DNA from: Paucibacter sp. PLA-PC-4
GTDB lineage: Bacteria; Pseudomonadota; Gammaproteobacteria; Burkholderiales; Burkholderiaceae_C
Direction: 5' to 3'
DNA: 64,000 nt
NCBI RefSeq assembly: GCF_026241155.1
Contig: NZ_JAPFGP010000014.1
Location: 1-64,000 of the forward strand
Shown here: one piece after another, positions 18,804 through 26,895 of the stretch
Position numbering within the stretch: the stretch's first letter is position 1
How the letters are laid out: each line of letters opens with the position of its first letter
Made by a program: the position numbers and the translations under genes
Notes under the pieces: model-generated
Seen by the model: only the letters and a program-made list of their open reading frames with translations
Databases searched by the model: none
Told to the model about the DNA's origin: nothing

Positions 18804-20666
18804 TCACAGGTCGGAGAGTGGATCTTGCGCGAAGTCGATCGCGACGGCGTAGTCGCGAAGGCGCTCGCCGACGAGGTCCCGCATGGCGTCCTGTCCGGCT
18901 TGTCCGGGGGCAAGCCGCAGCCTGAGCAGCAGCCCTCGCGCGGGATCGTCGAGCACCTCAAGCAGCTCGACGGGCAGGCCCCGCAGCGCCTGAGCGAAGT
19001 GCGTTCTCGCCGCGTCGATCCGGAGCGCGGGTTTGAACGGCTTGCCAACGGCCGTCAACGGCAACCGCTCCAGCACGCGGATCCAGCGCGGCAGCGCGGG
19101 CCGCTCGGCGATGCACGCCACGGCGTGGGCCAGCAGTTCGTCCTCGCCGGCATGCAGGTCGGGATGGAGCTCCACATAGGCCACCGGCACCTCCCCGGCG
19201 TAGGCGTCGGGCATGCCGACAGCCGCCGCGTCGGCCACGGCGGGGTGCCTTCGCAGGCAGTCCTCGATGAGTGCCGGATCGATGTTGTGCCCGCTGCGGA
19301 TGATCAGGTCCTTGGTGCGTCCGGTGATGAAGACGCACCCGTCGCCCTGCACGCGCCCCAGGTCACCGGTGATGAACCAGCCGTCTGGCGTGAACGCCTC
19401 ATGATCATTGCCGTCCTGCAGGTATCCCGGCGAGACGTTCGGCCCGCGCACGACCAGCATGCCCGCTTCGCCAGGCGCGCACGGAGCCAGCCCGGGAAGC
19501 CCGCCATCCAGCCGCCGCGCCTGCACCTCGCAGAATGGAATCGGCAGCCCGGCCGACCCGATCACGCGTTCGGTCCAGACCGGGTCGACGCAGATGACGC
19601 CGCCGCACTCGGTCATGCCATAGACCTCGCGCATCGGGTTGCCCGTCAAGGCCTCGACGCCCGCGGCGACGCCGGGCGGCGTGGAAGTGGCGCCGCAGAC
19701 GCTGGTGCGCACGCGCGACAGGTCTGCCCCTGCGGGCGCATGCGCCAGCGCGGCCTTGAACGCCGTCGGCACGCCCCCCAGCAGCGTCCCCCGCAGCGCT
19801 GCAGCGAGGCGCCAAAAGTTCTCAGCCACGCCAGGCTGGCGAAAGCCCAGCGGCGTCAGGATGGCGATCTGCGCACCGGCCAGCAGCATGGACAGGCTGC
19901 CGAACATCGTCGCCGCCACATGGAACAGCGGCAGGCCGTTGAGCATCACGTCGTCAGGGCGGGCGCCGATGGCGACGGCCCCGCCGTAGGCCGCGGCCAG
20001 TTGGTTTCGGTGAGTCTGGACGACCAGCTTGGGTGCGCCCGTCGTGCCGCCCGTGTGGAAGTAGGCGGCCGTGTCATCCAGGCTCGGCGGTGCGAAGTCC
20101 AGCGTCGGCGGGCTGGCCGCAAACGCCTCGGCGAAGTCGGCGTCGGCGTCGGCCGCGTACCCGCCACCCAAGCGCATCAGCGTCCGCACATTGGGCGCGA
20201 GGGCGCGGGCAGCACAGGCCTTGGCCCAGAGGTCTGTGCCCGGCATCGGCCCAGGAGCCACCAGCAGTCTCGCGCTGGCCGCGCGCAGCAACGCCGCGAT
20301 GTGCTCGGCCTGCAGCAGCGGATTGATTGGCAACGCGATGCCGGCGGTCTCGGCACCCCACAACAGGTAGTGCGTCTCAGGCAGCGCCGGCAGCAGATAG
20401 GCCACCACGTCGCGCGGCCCCAGGCCCAGATTGCGCAACAGATTGCCTGCACGCGCGACATTGCCGACGAACTCCGTATAGCTGATGACGCGCTGTGGCT
20501 CCTCGTGGCTGGCTTCGGCCAGGAAGGCCAGCGCCGGACGTTCGGCATGCGCTGCGGCGGACAGCGCCAGCGCGTCGAACACGTTGCTCACCGGCAGCCA
20601 GTCCTGCAGCGTCGTGCCGTCGAAGGCGCGTGCGCCCCGCGACGCATCGGCGGGCCGCCGGATCAT
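18804..20666 (-). CDS. AMP-dependent acyl-CoA synthetase/ligase
   Basis: A 620-residue adenylate-forming enzyme. The phosphate loop is FHTGGTTGAPKLV, the A5 motif is REVYGMTECGG, the A7 motif GWFITGDLGRV, and the hinge and A8 are TGRTKDLIIRSGHNIDP. The A10 lysine is in LTAVGKPFKP. The start at 20666 has GGAAGG 5 bases upstream and overlaps the serine hydrolase stop by 4 bases (ATGA), so translation is coupled. It should activate a carboxylic acid as its CoA thioester in the cytoplasm; the acid is unknown. It is the last gene of a five-gene operon. Confidence 0.9.
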   Translation of the reverse strand: MIRRPADASRGARAFDGTTLQDWLPVSNVFDALALSAAAHAERPALAFLAEASHEEPQRVISYTEFVGNVARAGNLLRNLGLGPRDVVAYLLPALPETHYLLWGAETAGIALPINPLLQAEHIAALLRAASARLLVAPGPMPGTDLWAKACAARALAPNVRTLMRLGGGYAADADADFAEAFAASPPTLDFAPPSLDDTAAYFHTGGTTGAPKLVVQTHRNQLAAAYGGAVAIGARPDDVMLNGLPLFHVAATMFGSLSMLLAGAQIAILTPLGFRQPGVAENFWRLAAALRGTLLGGVPTAFKAALAHAPAGADLSRVRTSVCGATSTPPGVAAGVEALTGNPMREVYGMTECGGVICVDPVWTERVIGSAGLPIPFCEVQARRLDGGLPGLAPCAPGEAGMLVVRGPNVSPGYLQDGNDHEAFTPDGWFITGDLGRVQGDGCVFITGRTKDLIIRSGHNIDPALIEDCLRRHPAVADAAAVGMPDAYAGEVPVAYVELHPDLHAGEDELLAHAVACIAERPALPRWIRVLERLPLTAVGKPFKPALRIDAARTHFAQALRGLPVELLEVLDDPARGLLLRLRLAPGQAGQDAMRDLVGERLRDYAVAIDFAQDPLSDL

Positions 20667-21973
20667 GGTGCCTTCCCCGTCTCGCGCAACGCCGCGGCGA
20701 TGGCGGCGAAGGCCCGCCGATCCTGCACGTGCGTGTACGCCGTGTTGGGCACCGGATGCGAGGACAGCTTCACCACCACCAGTTCGGCCGCCGGATTGAC
20801 GTGCACGTGCTGGCCGTTCAGGCCCTTGGCCTCGAAGCTGCCGTCGGCGTCGTGCGGGATCCACCAGAAGTCGTGGTACGAATAGCCAGCACGCATCGTC
20901 TGGCCAGCAGCCTTGAACTTTTCCACGTCGCCACCCTTGCGCAGTTCGGCCACGACGGCGGGCGCCAGCACCTCACGTCCGTTGAAGCGGCCTTGCAGCC
21001 GAAGCATCTCGCCCAGCCGCGAAAGGTCGCGCGCGGTGGCGCCGACGCCCACGCTGGCCAGCTGCGCGCCGCTGCCGTCGACCCAGACGTAGCCGTCTTC
21101 GCCCGCTCCCAGTGGCTGCCACAGGCGCTGCGACAGCAGCTCGTCCAGCCGCTGCCCGGTCACGCGCTGCAGCAGCCAGCCGATGACTTCGGTGTCGACG
21201 GTCTTGTACTGGAAGCCCGCGCCGTGTTCGCCGGCCTTGGCCACCGTGGGCAGGTAGGCGAGCATGCTGCGCGCGCCGGAGTAGCTGGCGGGCGCGGGCA
21301 GCAGCCCACCGGCGATCAGGTACTGGAAGATGCCCGAGCCCGGCCTGGCAAAGTCTTCGTCGTACTGCACGCTGGTCGTCATGTCCAGGGTCTGCTGCAC
21401 CGTAGCGTCGCCCCAGGCCGAGTCCTTCACCTCCGGCAGGTATCGGGTAACCGGCGCCGACGGATCGATGCGGCCTTCGTGGATCAGCTGTGCGGCGAGC
21501 AGGCCCGTGAGGGATTTGCTCAGCGACCAGAGGGCGTGCGGCTGTTGCGGTTGCATGCCGGCGGCGTACCGCTCGTAGACGATGCGGCCGCGATGCAGCA
21601 CCAGCAGCGCGTCGGTGTAGGTGTCACGTTGCCAGTCCGTCAGGCCGACCTGCTGGCCGCCGCCGTCGTCGAAGCGGATGACATCCAGGTCGCGCGCGGC
21701 CTGCGGCAACGCCGACGGTGTACCCGCCCCGCGCCACACCGCGGCGGTCGGGCCGAGTTCTCGCATGTGGTGGAAGGCCCAGCGGGCATTCGGGTACTGC
21801 AGCACGTTCGCCAGGCGCACCGTCTTGTCCGGCGGCGGCGGAAAGCCCTGCATGAGCTTCAGCGCGATCGGGTCGGTGGCTTGCGGCGGGGGCAACTGCG
21901 GGCGCGTCTGGGCGTGGGCCAGCGTGCTGCTCAGCAGCACGGCGGCCAGCGTCGAACGAAAGAGTGATTGCAT
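20663..21973 (-). CDS. Exported serine hydrolase, beta-lactamase/esterase VIII fold
   Basis: A 436-residue protein with a signal peptide (about 1-22, ending AHAQ) and a class-C beta-lactamase fold. The catalytic SxxK is in WSLSKSLTGLL, the YxN-like region lies near FQYKTVDTEVIGWLLQRVTG, and GLNGQHVHVNP supplies the third motif region. These features are closer to NylB-type 6-aminohexanoate-dimer hydrolases and family VIII esterases than to true cephalosporinases. It would cleave an ester or amide in the periplasm. The downstream ligase could then activate the acid released. No claim of antibiotic resistance is supported. Confidence 0.85.
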   Translation of the reverse strand: MQSLFRSTLAAVLLSSTLAHAQTRPQLPPPQATDPIALKLMQGFPPPPDKTVRLANVLQYPNARWAFHHMRELGPTAAVWRGAGTPSALPQAARDLDVIRFDDGGGQQVGLTDWQRDTYTDALLVLHRGRIVYERYAAGMQPQQPHALWSLSKSLTGLLAAQLIHEGRIDPSAPVTRYLPEVKDSAWGDATVQQTLDMTTSVQYDEDFARPGSGIFQYLIAGGLLPAPASYSGARSMLAYLPTVAKAGEHGAGFQYKTVDTEVIGWLLQRVTGQRLDELLSQRLWQPLGAGEDGYVWVDGSGAQLASVGVGATARDLSRLGEMLRLQGRFNGREVLAPAVVAELRKGGDVEKFKAAGQTMRAGYSYHDFWWIPHDADGSFEAKGLNGQHVHVNPAAELVVVKLSSHPVPNTAYTHVQDRRAFAAIAAALRETGKAP

Positions 21974-22006
21974 GGCTTGCCTTGGTTGGGTGAATCGGGT
22001 TGGGGT

Positions 22007-22567
22007 TCAGACGCGCCCGGGCCGTGCCAGCAGCGCTTGGATGGCGGCTTCAGTCCGGGCGTATTCGCCCTCGCCGAAGTGCCGGTAGCGGATGCGGCCT
22101 CGGCCGTCGACGAGGTAGTGAGCGGGCCAGTAGGTGTTCTCGTAGGCCTTCCAGGTGGCGTAGTTGTTGTCCATCGCCACCGGGTGCCTGACGCTGTGCC
22201 GCTTCATGGCGGCCTGCACGGCAGAGGCCGAGCGCTCGAAGGCAAACTCCGGCGTGTGCACGCCGACCACGACGAGGCCCTGAGCGCGATAGGTCTCGGC
22301 CCAGCGGTTGACCTGCGGCAGTGTGCGCAGGCAGTTGATGCAAGCGAAGGTCCAGAAGTCCACCAGCACGACCTGACCGCGCAACTGCGTCAGACTCAGC
22401 GCCGGCGTGTTCATCCATTGCGTGATGCCCTGGAAGTCCGGCGCGTCACCCCAGTCGTGCAGGCCATCCGGGCTGGCCCCGGCGGTCAGCGGAGCGTTGG
22501 CGGCCAGGCTGGCCAGAGCCGCCAGGAAACAGCGGCGCGCCGGGTTGGAAAGCGAGAGATCGGTCAT
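22007..22567 (-). CDS. Thioredoxin-fold (TlpA/redoxin-like) protein
   Basis: A 186-residue exported thioredoxin-like protein. The start at 22567 gives MTDLSLSNPARRCFLAALASLAAN, a Tat-like or Sec signal without a clear twin arginine beyond ARR. The redox motif is CINC in WTFACINCLRT, preceded by LRGQVVLVDFW. The cis-proline region is HYLVDGRGRIRYRHFGEGEY, as in the DipZ/redoxin branch. It follows ccdA with 2 bases between, so CcdA probably supplies its electrons across the membrane. The target is unknown. Confidence 0.85.
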   Translation of the reverse strand: MTDLSLSNPARRCFLAALASLAANAPLTAGASPDGLHDWGDAPDFQGITQWMNTPALSLTQLRGQVVLVDFWTFACINCLRTLPQVNRWAETYRAQGLVVVGVHTPEFAFERSASAVQAAMKRHSVRHPVAMDNNYATWKAYENTYWPAHYLVDGRGRIRYRHFGEGEYARTEAAIQALLARPGRV

Positions 22568-22569
22568 GG

Positions 22570-23286
22570 TCACAGGCCCGTGGAGAAAGAGGGATAGAAG
22601 CCCGACAGCCAGAGCGTGACCAGCGTGTCGTACTGAAGAAAGGTGAGAAGCCCCACGGCCGTCACCACCACACCCATCGTCTGCTGCAGGCGATGGGTGT
22701 GGCGCGTCAGCGTGCGCACCCTGGCCAGCATCCATTGGCCGCCATAGGCGATGGCCAGCATCGGCAGCGCCGCGCCCAGCGCGTACAGTCCCAGCAGCGC
22801 CGCCGACGTGCCCCAGTCCGCCTGTGCGGCGACCAGAGTGAGGATGGTGGCCAGCACAGGCCCGGCACAGGGCGTCCATACCGCGCCGAGCGAGATGCCC
22901 ACCAGCAGCCCGCCAACCCAGCCCGCACCCGCCCGGTCGCCGATGCTGACGGCTCGGCCAAGTACGCCGCTCAGAGTCGCCGAGAGACGCTGGAACGCCG
23001 AGGGCCAGACCATGCACAGGCCGAATGCCACCAGCAGCAGCGCGGCAACGTCACGCACGGTCTGCTGCTCCAGACCAAGCAGGTGCTGCACCGACTCGAA
23101 GACCAGGGCGAGCGCGGTGAAGGAGAGCGCGAAGCCTGCCGCGATGAAGACCGGCCGGGCGCCCGGGCCGCCGGCCGCCGTCGCACCCAGCACCACGGGC
23201 AGCAGCGGCAATACGCACGGCGCGGCCACCGTGAGCAGACCGGCCGCGAATGCGAGCGCGGGCTGAGTCAGGGCGGCTTCCATCAT
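22570..23286 (-). CDS. ccdA: Cytochrome c biogenesis/DsbD-like membrane protein (CcdA family)
   Basis: A 238-residue polytopic membrane protein of the CcdA/DsbD family with six or seven hydrophobic segments. The two conserved redox cysteines are in TVAAPCVLPLLP (about residue 26) and VWTPCAGPVL. It moves electrons from cytoplasmic thioredoxin to periplasmic thioredoxin-fold proteins. The ATG at 23286 has GGAAG 7 bases upstream and overlaps the DUF2147 stop. The frame remains open to 23904 but the upstream part is antisense-like. The next gene encodes a CxxC protein, its natural acceptor. Confidence 0.88.
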   Translation of the reverse strand: MMEAALTQPALAFAAGLLTVAAPCVLPLLPVVLGATAAGGPGARPVFIAAGFALSFTALALVFESVQHLLGLEQQTVRDVAALLLVAFGLCMVWPSAFQRLSATLSGVLGRAVSIGDRAGAGWVGGLLVGISLGAVWTPCAGPVLATILTLVAAQADWGTSAALLGLYALGAALPMLAIAYGGQWMLARVRTLTRHTHRLQQTMGVVVTAVGLLTFLQYDTLVTLWLSGFYPSFSTGL

Positions 23287-23741
23287 GGTGTGACTTCCTT
23301 CGCCGTTCCCGGCCCGGCCGACCGCTGCCAGAGCTGGGTCTTGCCGAACAGTGGCATGCCGACGTAGGGCCGCACCAGCATCTGCGCGGGACCGTCCATC
23401 GTCAGGCGCACGCTGTAGGTCTTGGCGTTCTCTCGGTTGTAGATCTCGCCGACCAGCACGCCCTCGTCCGCCGGGCGCAGGCCGGTGAGGATCTTCATGC
23501 CCAGTGCCGGGCGCTTGTCGGCCGCGTCCATGTCCTTGCCCGGCGCGCTCATCGAGCGATTGGCCAGCACGCGTGTGACGGTGCCGCACCACGTGTCGCC
23601 GCAGGGCGCGATCTCGACTTCCAGGTTGCCGGACTCGGTGATCCAGCGTCCGTGGTGCACCGGCCCCTGCGCGTCGGCATGAGCGGCGGCAAGTATCAGC
23701 ATGGCGGCCGGGAGGACTGAGAAGCTGTGATGGCTCTGCAT
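23283..23741 (-). CDS. Secreted DUF2147 protein
   Basis: A 152-residue secreted protein with a signal peptide (about 1-24, ending ADAQ) and the DUF2147 start GRWITESGNLEVEIAPCGDTWCGTV, with two cysteines that could form a disulfide. The tail GMPLFGKTQLWQRS also fits the family. The fold is a lipocalin-like barrel of unknown function. It is the first gene of a five-gene minus-strand operon and may be the substrate of the adjacent disulfide-reducing pair. It is divergent from the two-component regulator. Confidence 0.82.
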   Translation of the reverse strand: MQSHHSFSVLPAAMLILAAAHADAQGPVHHGRWITESGNLEVEIAPCGDTWCGTVTRVLANRSMSAPGKDMDAADKRPALGMKILTGLRPADEGVLVGEIYNRENAKTYSVRLTMDGPAQMLVRPYVGMPLFGKTQLWQRSAGPGTAKEVTP

Positions 23742-23850
23742 GCAAACTCCGTTTCAGTTCTGGTTGGGATGGCGGCATTGGGCGCCCGGGATGTGTGCGC
23801 GGCTTGTCCGCCAGGGGCCGTTGTGCATTCCCATGTATCGCATCGGCAGA

Positions 23851-23871
23851 GGGACAAATTGGGATACAAAT
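23851..23871. promoter_or_regulatory. Direct repeat in the DUF2147/response-regulator divergent region
   Basis: GGGACAAAT (23851-23859) and GGGATACAAAT (23861-23871) are near-direct repeats with a 10-base phase. OmpR-type regulators bind such tandem half-sites. They lie in the 156-base region between the divergent five-gene operon and the two-component genes, so they are a plausible binding site, but this rests on pattern alone. Confidence 0.35.
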
Positions 23872-23897
23872 CTCCCCATTGCCCGGCCCCGGCAGCC

Positions 23898-24707
23898 ATG
23901 CCACGCTTGCAGTCCAGAACCTTTTCCTTGGAGCCGCAGCCTGTGTCGCAAAGACCCGACCACATCCTCATCGTTGACGACGACCCCGAGATCCGGGCGA
24001 TGGTGGGCGAGTACTTGACGCGCCAGGGATTGAAGGCCAGCGGTGCAGCGGACGGGCGCGAGATGCGGCGCGTGCTGGCCAGTGAACGCATCGACTTGGT
24101 GGTGCTGGACCTGATGCTGCCCGGCGAAGATGGCCTGAGCCTGTGTCGCGAGTTGCGTGCGCCGGGCCGGCCCGCGCTGCCGGTCTTGGTGCTCAGCGCG
24201 CGCTCCGACGAGGCCGACCGCATCCTGGGCCTTGAACTGGGCGCGGACGACTACCTGACCAAGCCCTTCGCAGCGCGCGAGTTGCTGGCGCGTGTGAACT
24301 CGGTCTTACGGCGCACCCGCATGATGCCGCCGATCCTCGCCGCCGAGGCGCCGCAGCCGCACCTGCGCTTCGGCAACTGGACGCTCGACACGGTTGGCCG
24401 GCATCTCGTGGATGCCGCGGGAACAGTGGTTTCGCTCTCGGGGGCCGAGTACCGGCTGCTGCGCGTGCTGCTGCAGCAGCCGCAGCGCATCCTCAGCCGC
24501 GAGCAACTGCTGCAGTTGACCCAGGGCCGGGATGCCGACGTGTTCGACCGCTCTATCGATCTGCTGGTCAGCCGTGTGCGCCAACGGCTGGGCGACGGGC
24601 CGCGCGATGCGCGCTACATCAAGACCGTGCGCAACGAGGGGTATGTCTTCTGCATGGCAGTCGAGGGCATGCCTTCGACCGCCTCGCGCGATGAGGCGCC
24701 GTCATGA
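23898..24707 (+). CDS. OmpR-family response regulator
   Basis: A 269-residue response regulator. The receiver domain (about residues 20-135) has acidic pocket DDDPE, the phosphoacceptor in VLDLMLPGEDG and the lysine in LTKPF. The winged-helix output domain (about residues 155-250) has SGAEYRLLRVLLQQPQRILSR and IKTVRNEGYVF. The start at 23898 lacks a clear ribosome site; a GTG at 23943 is an alternative. It overlaps the kinase gene by 4 bases (ATGA). Divergence from the five-gene operon suggests that operon is its target. Confidence 0.9.
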   Translation: MPRLQSRTFSLEPQPVSQRPDHILIVDDDPEIRAMVGEYLTRQGLKASGAADGREMRRVLASERIDLVVLDLMLPGEDGLSLCRELRAPGRPALPVLVLSARSDEADRILGLELGADDYLTKPFAARELLARVNSVLRRTRMMPPILAAEAPQPHLRFGNWTLDTVGRHLVDAAGTVVSLSGAEYRLLRVLLQQPQRILSREQLLQLTQGRDADVFDRSIDLLVSRVRQRLGDGPRDARYIKTVRNEGYVFCMAVEGMPSTASRDEAPS

Positions 24708-26035
24708 TCCGCGACCGGCCGCGCACCCTGTTCGGCCGTCTCGTGCTGATCCTGGTCAGCAGCCTGTTGCTCGCCCAGGCACTGACTTTCGCGTTCGTGC
24801 TGGCAGAGCGCAGCCTGGCGATGCGCGGCATGATGGTGTCGTATCTTGCCGCAGACGTCGCCTCCTCGGTGGCAATGCTTGATCGCCTGCCGCGGGCCGA
24901 GCGCGCCGGCTGGCTGCCGCGCCTGCAGCGCACCAACTACAAACTGCGGCTGGGGGTGGAAGCGGGCGCGCCGTCGATCGCGGGTTCGAACGTGGGCGCC
25001 GCCTCCTTGCGCGAGAGCGAACTGGCGCGCTCGGTCACGCAGACGCTGTCCAAGGCCCTGTCCCAGCCAGTGACCGCCGTCGCGCCCGAGGAAGCCGGCG
25101 TCGAGTTGCGCCTGGTTCTTCGCCTTCAGGACGGCACGCCCGTCATCGTCGATCTGGCGCAACCGCGTCTGCGCTTGTCTCCGTGGTTGCTGGCCGCGCT
25201 GACCGCCCAGTTGCTGTTGCTCGCCGGCGGCTGCTGGCTGGCCATACGGCAGGTAACGCGCCCGCTGGCGCGCCTGGCTGAAGCAGCCGGCGCGCTGGTG
25301 CCGGGCCGGCCTGGCATGCCGCTTGATCCAACCGGCCCGCGCGAAGTGGCGCGGGCAGCGGAGGCGTTCAACCGAATGCGCCAGCGCATCGACGAACACC
25401 TGGAGGAACGCAGCCAGATGCTGGGCGCGATCTCGCACGACCTGCAGACGCCGATCACCCGCATGCGCCTGCGCACCGAGTTGCTGGACGACGAGACGCT
25501 GCGCGACAAGCTGCACGCGGATCTCGGCCAGATGCAGCATCTGGTGGAACAGGGCCTGGCCTATGCCCGCACTGCCCAGGCCGAACAAGAGCCAGAGGCG
25601 TCGACCGAGATCGTGGCGCTGCTGCAGAGTTGCGTCGCCGACGCCTGTGATGCTGGCCAGGCCGTGGCCTGGCGCGGCGGCGCGCCGGCGGCGCTGAGCA
25701 CCCGGCCCCGGGCCTTGCGGCGCATCGTCGGCAACCTGGTGGACAACGCCATCAAATTTGCAGGCGCCGCAGAGGTCGAACTGGTGGAGCAGGACGACTG
25801 CCATGCGATCCTGGTGATGGACCGGGGGCCAGGCATCGCGCCGCAGGAGCGCGAGAAGGTCATGCAACCGTTTTACCGCATCGAGGGCTCGCGCAACCCC
25901 GCCACCGGTGGAACCGGGCTGGGCTTGGCCATCGTCCAGCGGCTGGCGCACGTCTGCAATGCGGAATTCAGCCTGCTGCCGCGCGAAGGCGGTGGGCTGA
26001 CGGCCTGCGTGAGGTTCAGGAGCCCGGTGCCCTGA
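24704..26035 (+). CDS. Sensor histidine kinase
   Basis: A 443-residue membrane histidine kinase: TM1 at about residues 12-35, a periplasmic sensor of about 120 residues, TM2 near 165-185, a HAMP linker (RQVTRPLARLAEAAGALV), then the H-box SHDLQTPITRMRLRTE. The ATPase domain has N-box NLVDNAIKFA, G1 DRGPG and G2 GTGLGLAIVQ. It is translationally coupled to the response regulator. The layout resembles EnvZ/QseC-type sensors. The signal is not evident, but the neighbouring secreted redox and hydrolase genes suggest an envelope cue. Confidence 0.9.
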   Translation: MIRDRPRTLFGRLVLILVSSLLLAQALTFAFVLAERSLAMRGMMVSYLAADVASSVAMLDRLPRAERAGWLPRLQRTNYKLRLGVEAGAPSIAGSNVGAASLRESELARSVTQTLSKALSQPVTAVAPEEAGVELRLVLRLQDGTPVIVDLAQPRLRLSPWLLAALTAQLLLLAGGCWLAIRQVTRPLARLAEAAGALVPGRPGMPLDPTGPREVARAAEAFNRMRQRIDEHLEERSQMLGAISHDLQTPITRMRLRTELLDDETLRDKLHADLGQMQHLVEQGLAYARTAQAEQEPEASTEIVALLQSCVADACDAGQAVAWRGGAPAALSTRPRALRRIVGNLVDNAIKFAGAAEVELVEQDDCHAILVMDRGPGIAPQEREKVMQPFYRIEGSRNPATGGTGLGLAIVQRLAHVCNAEFSLLPREGGGLTACVRFRSPVP

Positions 26036-26163
26036 TTTGCAGCCGCCCAGCGCGCCTGCTGCGCAGGCGAATCGGATTGACGTTGCCATGCCGCACTCGC
26101 ACGGCGCAGGTGCGACGTCCCGGCCGACGCCCGGCAGTACGTGGTTCCTGGACCGGCCGCTGC

Positions 26164-26895
26164 TCAATCGCGATGATCCGCACTTCCCATCCGCCAGTAC
26201 CCTTTTGCGCTGAGCCGGTGCCGCTCGATGCCCCGCTCCTGGAAGTGCAGTTTCAACTCGCGCACCGCCGCGGCCTCTCCGGCAAGCCAGATGTAGCCTG
26301 GCTCCGACGGCAATGGGTGATGCAACAACTGCTGGCATAGCCTTCGACCGGGCTCGTCAGGGTCGGTCAGAAGCCACGTCGTCCGCCAATCCGCGGCGGT
26401 GGGAATCGGCTGCTGCTCCGCCACACCATTGACTTCGACATAAGCCTCCACTTGCACGGAAGCATCCAGCGCCCCGGCAATCGACTGGATGGCCGGCAAG
26501 GCGGTCGTGTCGCCTGCCAGCAGCAGCCACTGCGTATCCCCCGGTGGCGCGAAGCCCCCGCTGCGCGGGCCGGCGATGCTCACCTGATCCCCCACCCGGG
26601 CCTGTGCAGCCCACATCGACGCTGGCCCGTCGCCTCGCTCGCCATGCAGGACCAGATCGATCAACACCGTCCCGGCCTCGCGGTCGACCGCGCGCAGCGT
26701 GTAGGCCCGGCCTTCGCCGGACGGTATGAAGAGCTTGACCCATGCACCCGGCGCATCGACCCCATCGCCCTGCACGAAAGCTGCAATCTCCGCGCCACCG
26801 AGCCTGATCCGCCGCATGTGCGGCGTGACGGCCTCCACGTTCAGCACCGTGCCCAGCGCGCGCTGGCGCCCCTTGGCGGCCAGCCGGTCAAGCAT
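26164..26895 (-). CDS. Siderophore-interacting FAD reductase
   Basis: A 243-residue protein of the ViuB/SIP flavoreductase family. The FAD-binding barrel has RAYTLRAVDREAGTVLIDLVLHG-type residues (RxYT motif) and the C-terminal domain has LLLAGDTTALPAI and YIWLAGEAAAVRELK. It reduces ferric-siderophore in the cytoplasm to release iron. The start at 26895 has GGAGG 6 bases upstream and overlaps the MFS stop by 8 bases; the frame extends to 26943 but that part is MFS coding. It is probably coexpressed with that transporter. Confidence 0.88.
   Translation of the reverse strand: MLDRLAAKGRQRALGTVLNVEAVTPHMRRIRLGGAEIAAFVQGDGVDAPGAWVKLFIPSGEGRAYTLRAVDREAGTVLIDLVLHGERGDGPASMWAAQARVGDQVSIAGPRSGGFAPPGDTQWLLLAGDTTALPAIQSIAGALDASVQVEAYVEVNGVAEQQPIPTAADWRTTWLLTDPDEPGRRLCQQLLHHPLPSEPGYIWLAGEAAAVRELKLHFQERGIERHRLSAKGYWRMGSADHRD

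Noticed and set aside
18600-20885. Very long plus-strand open frame (761 codons) opposite the acyl-CoA synthetase
   Set aside because: It is antisense to clear adenylation motifs, is Arg/Gln/His-rich low-complexity sequence, and has no family features; it is a GC-composition artefact.
20663-21973. Class C beta-lactamase antibiotic resistance gene
   Set aside because: The SxxK fold is shared, but the other motifs are closer to esterase VIII and 6-aminohexanoate hydrolases; resistance is not supported.
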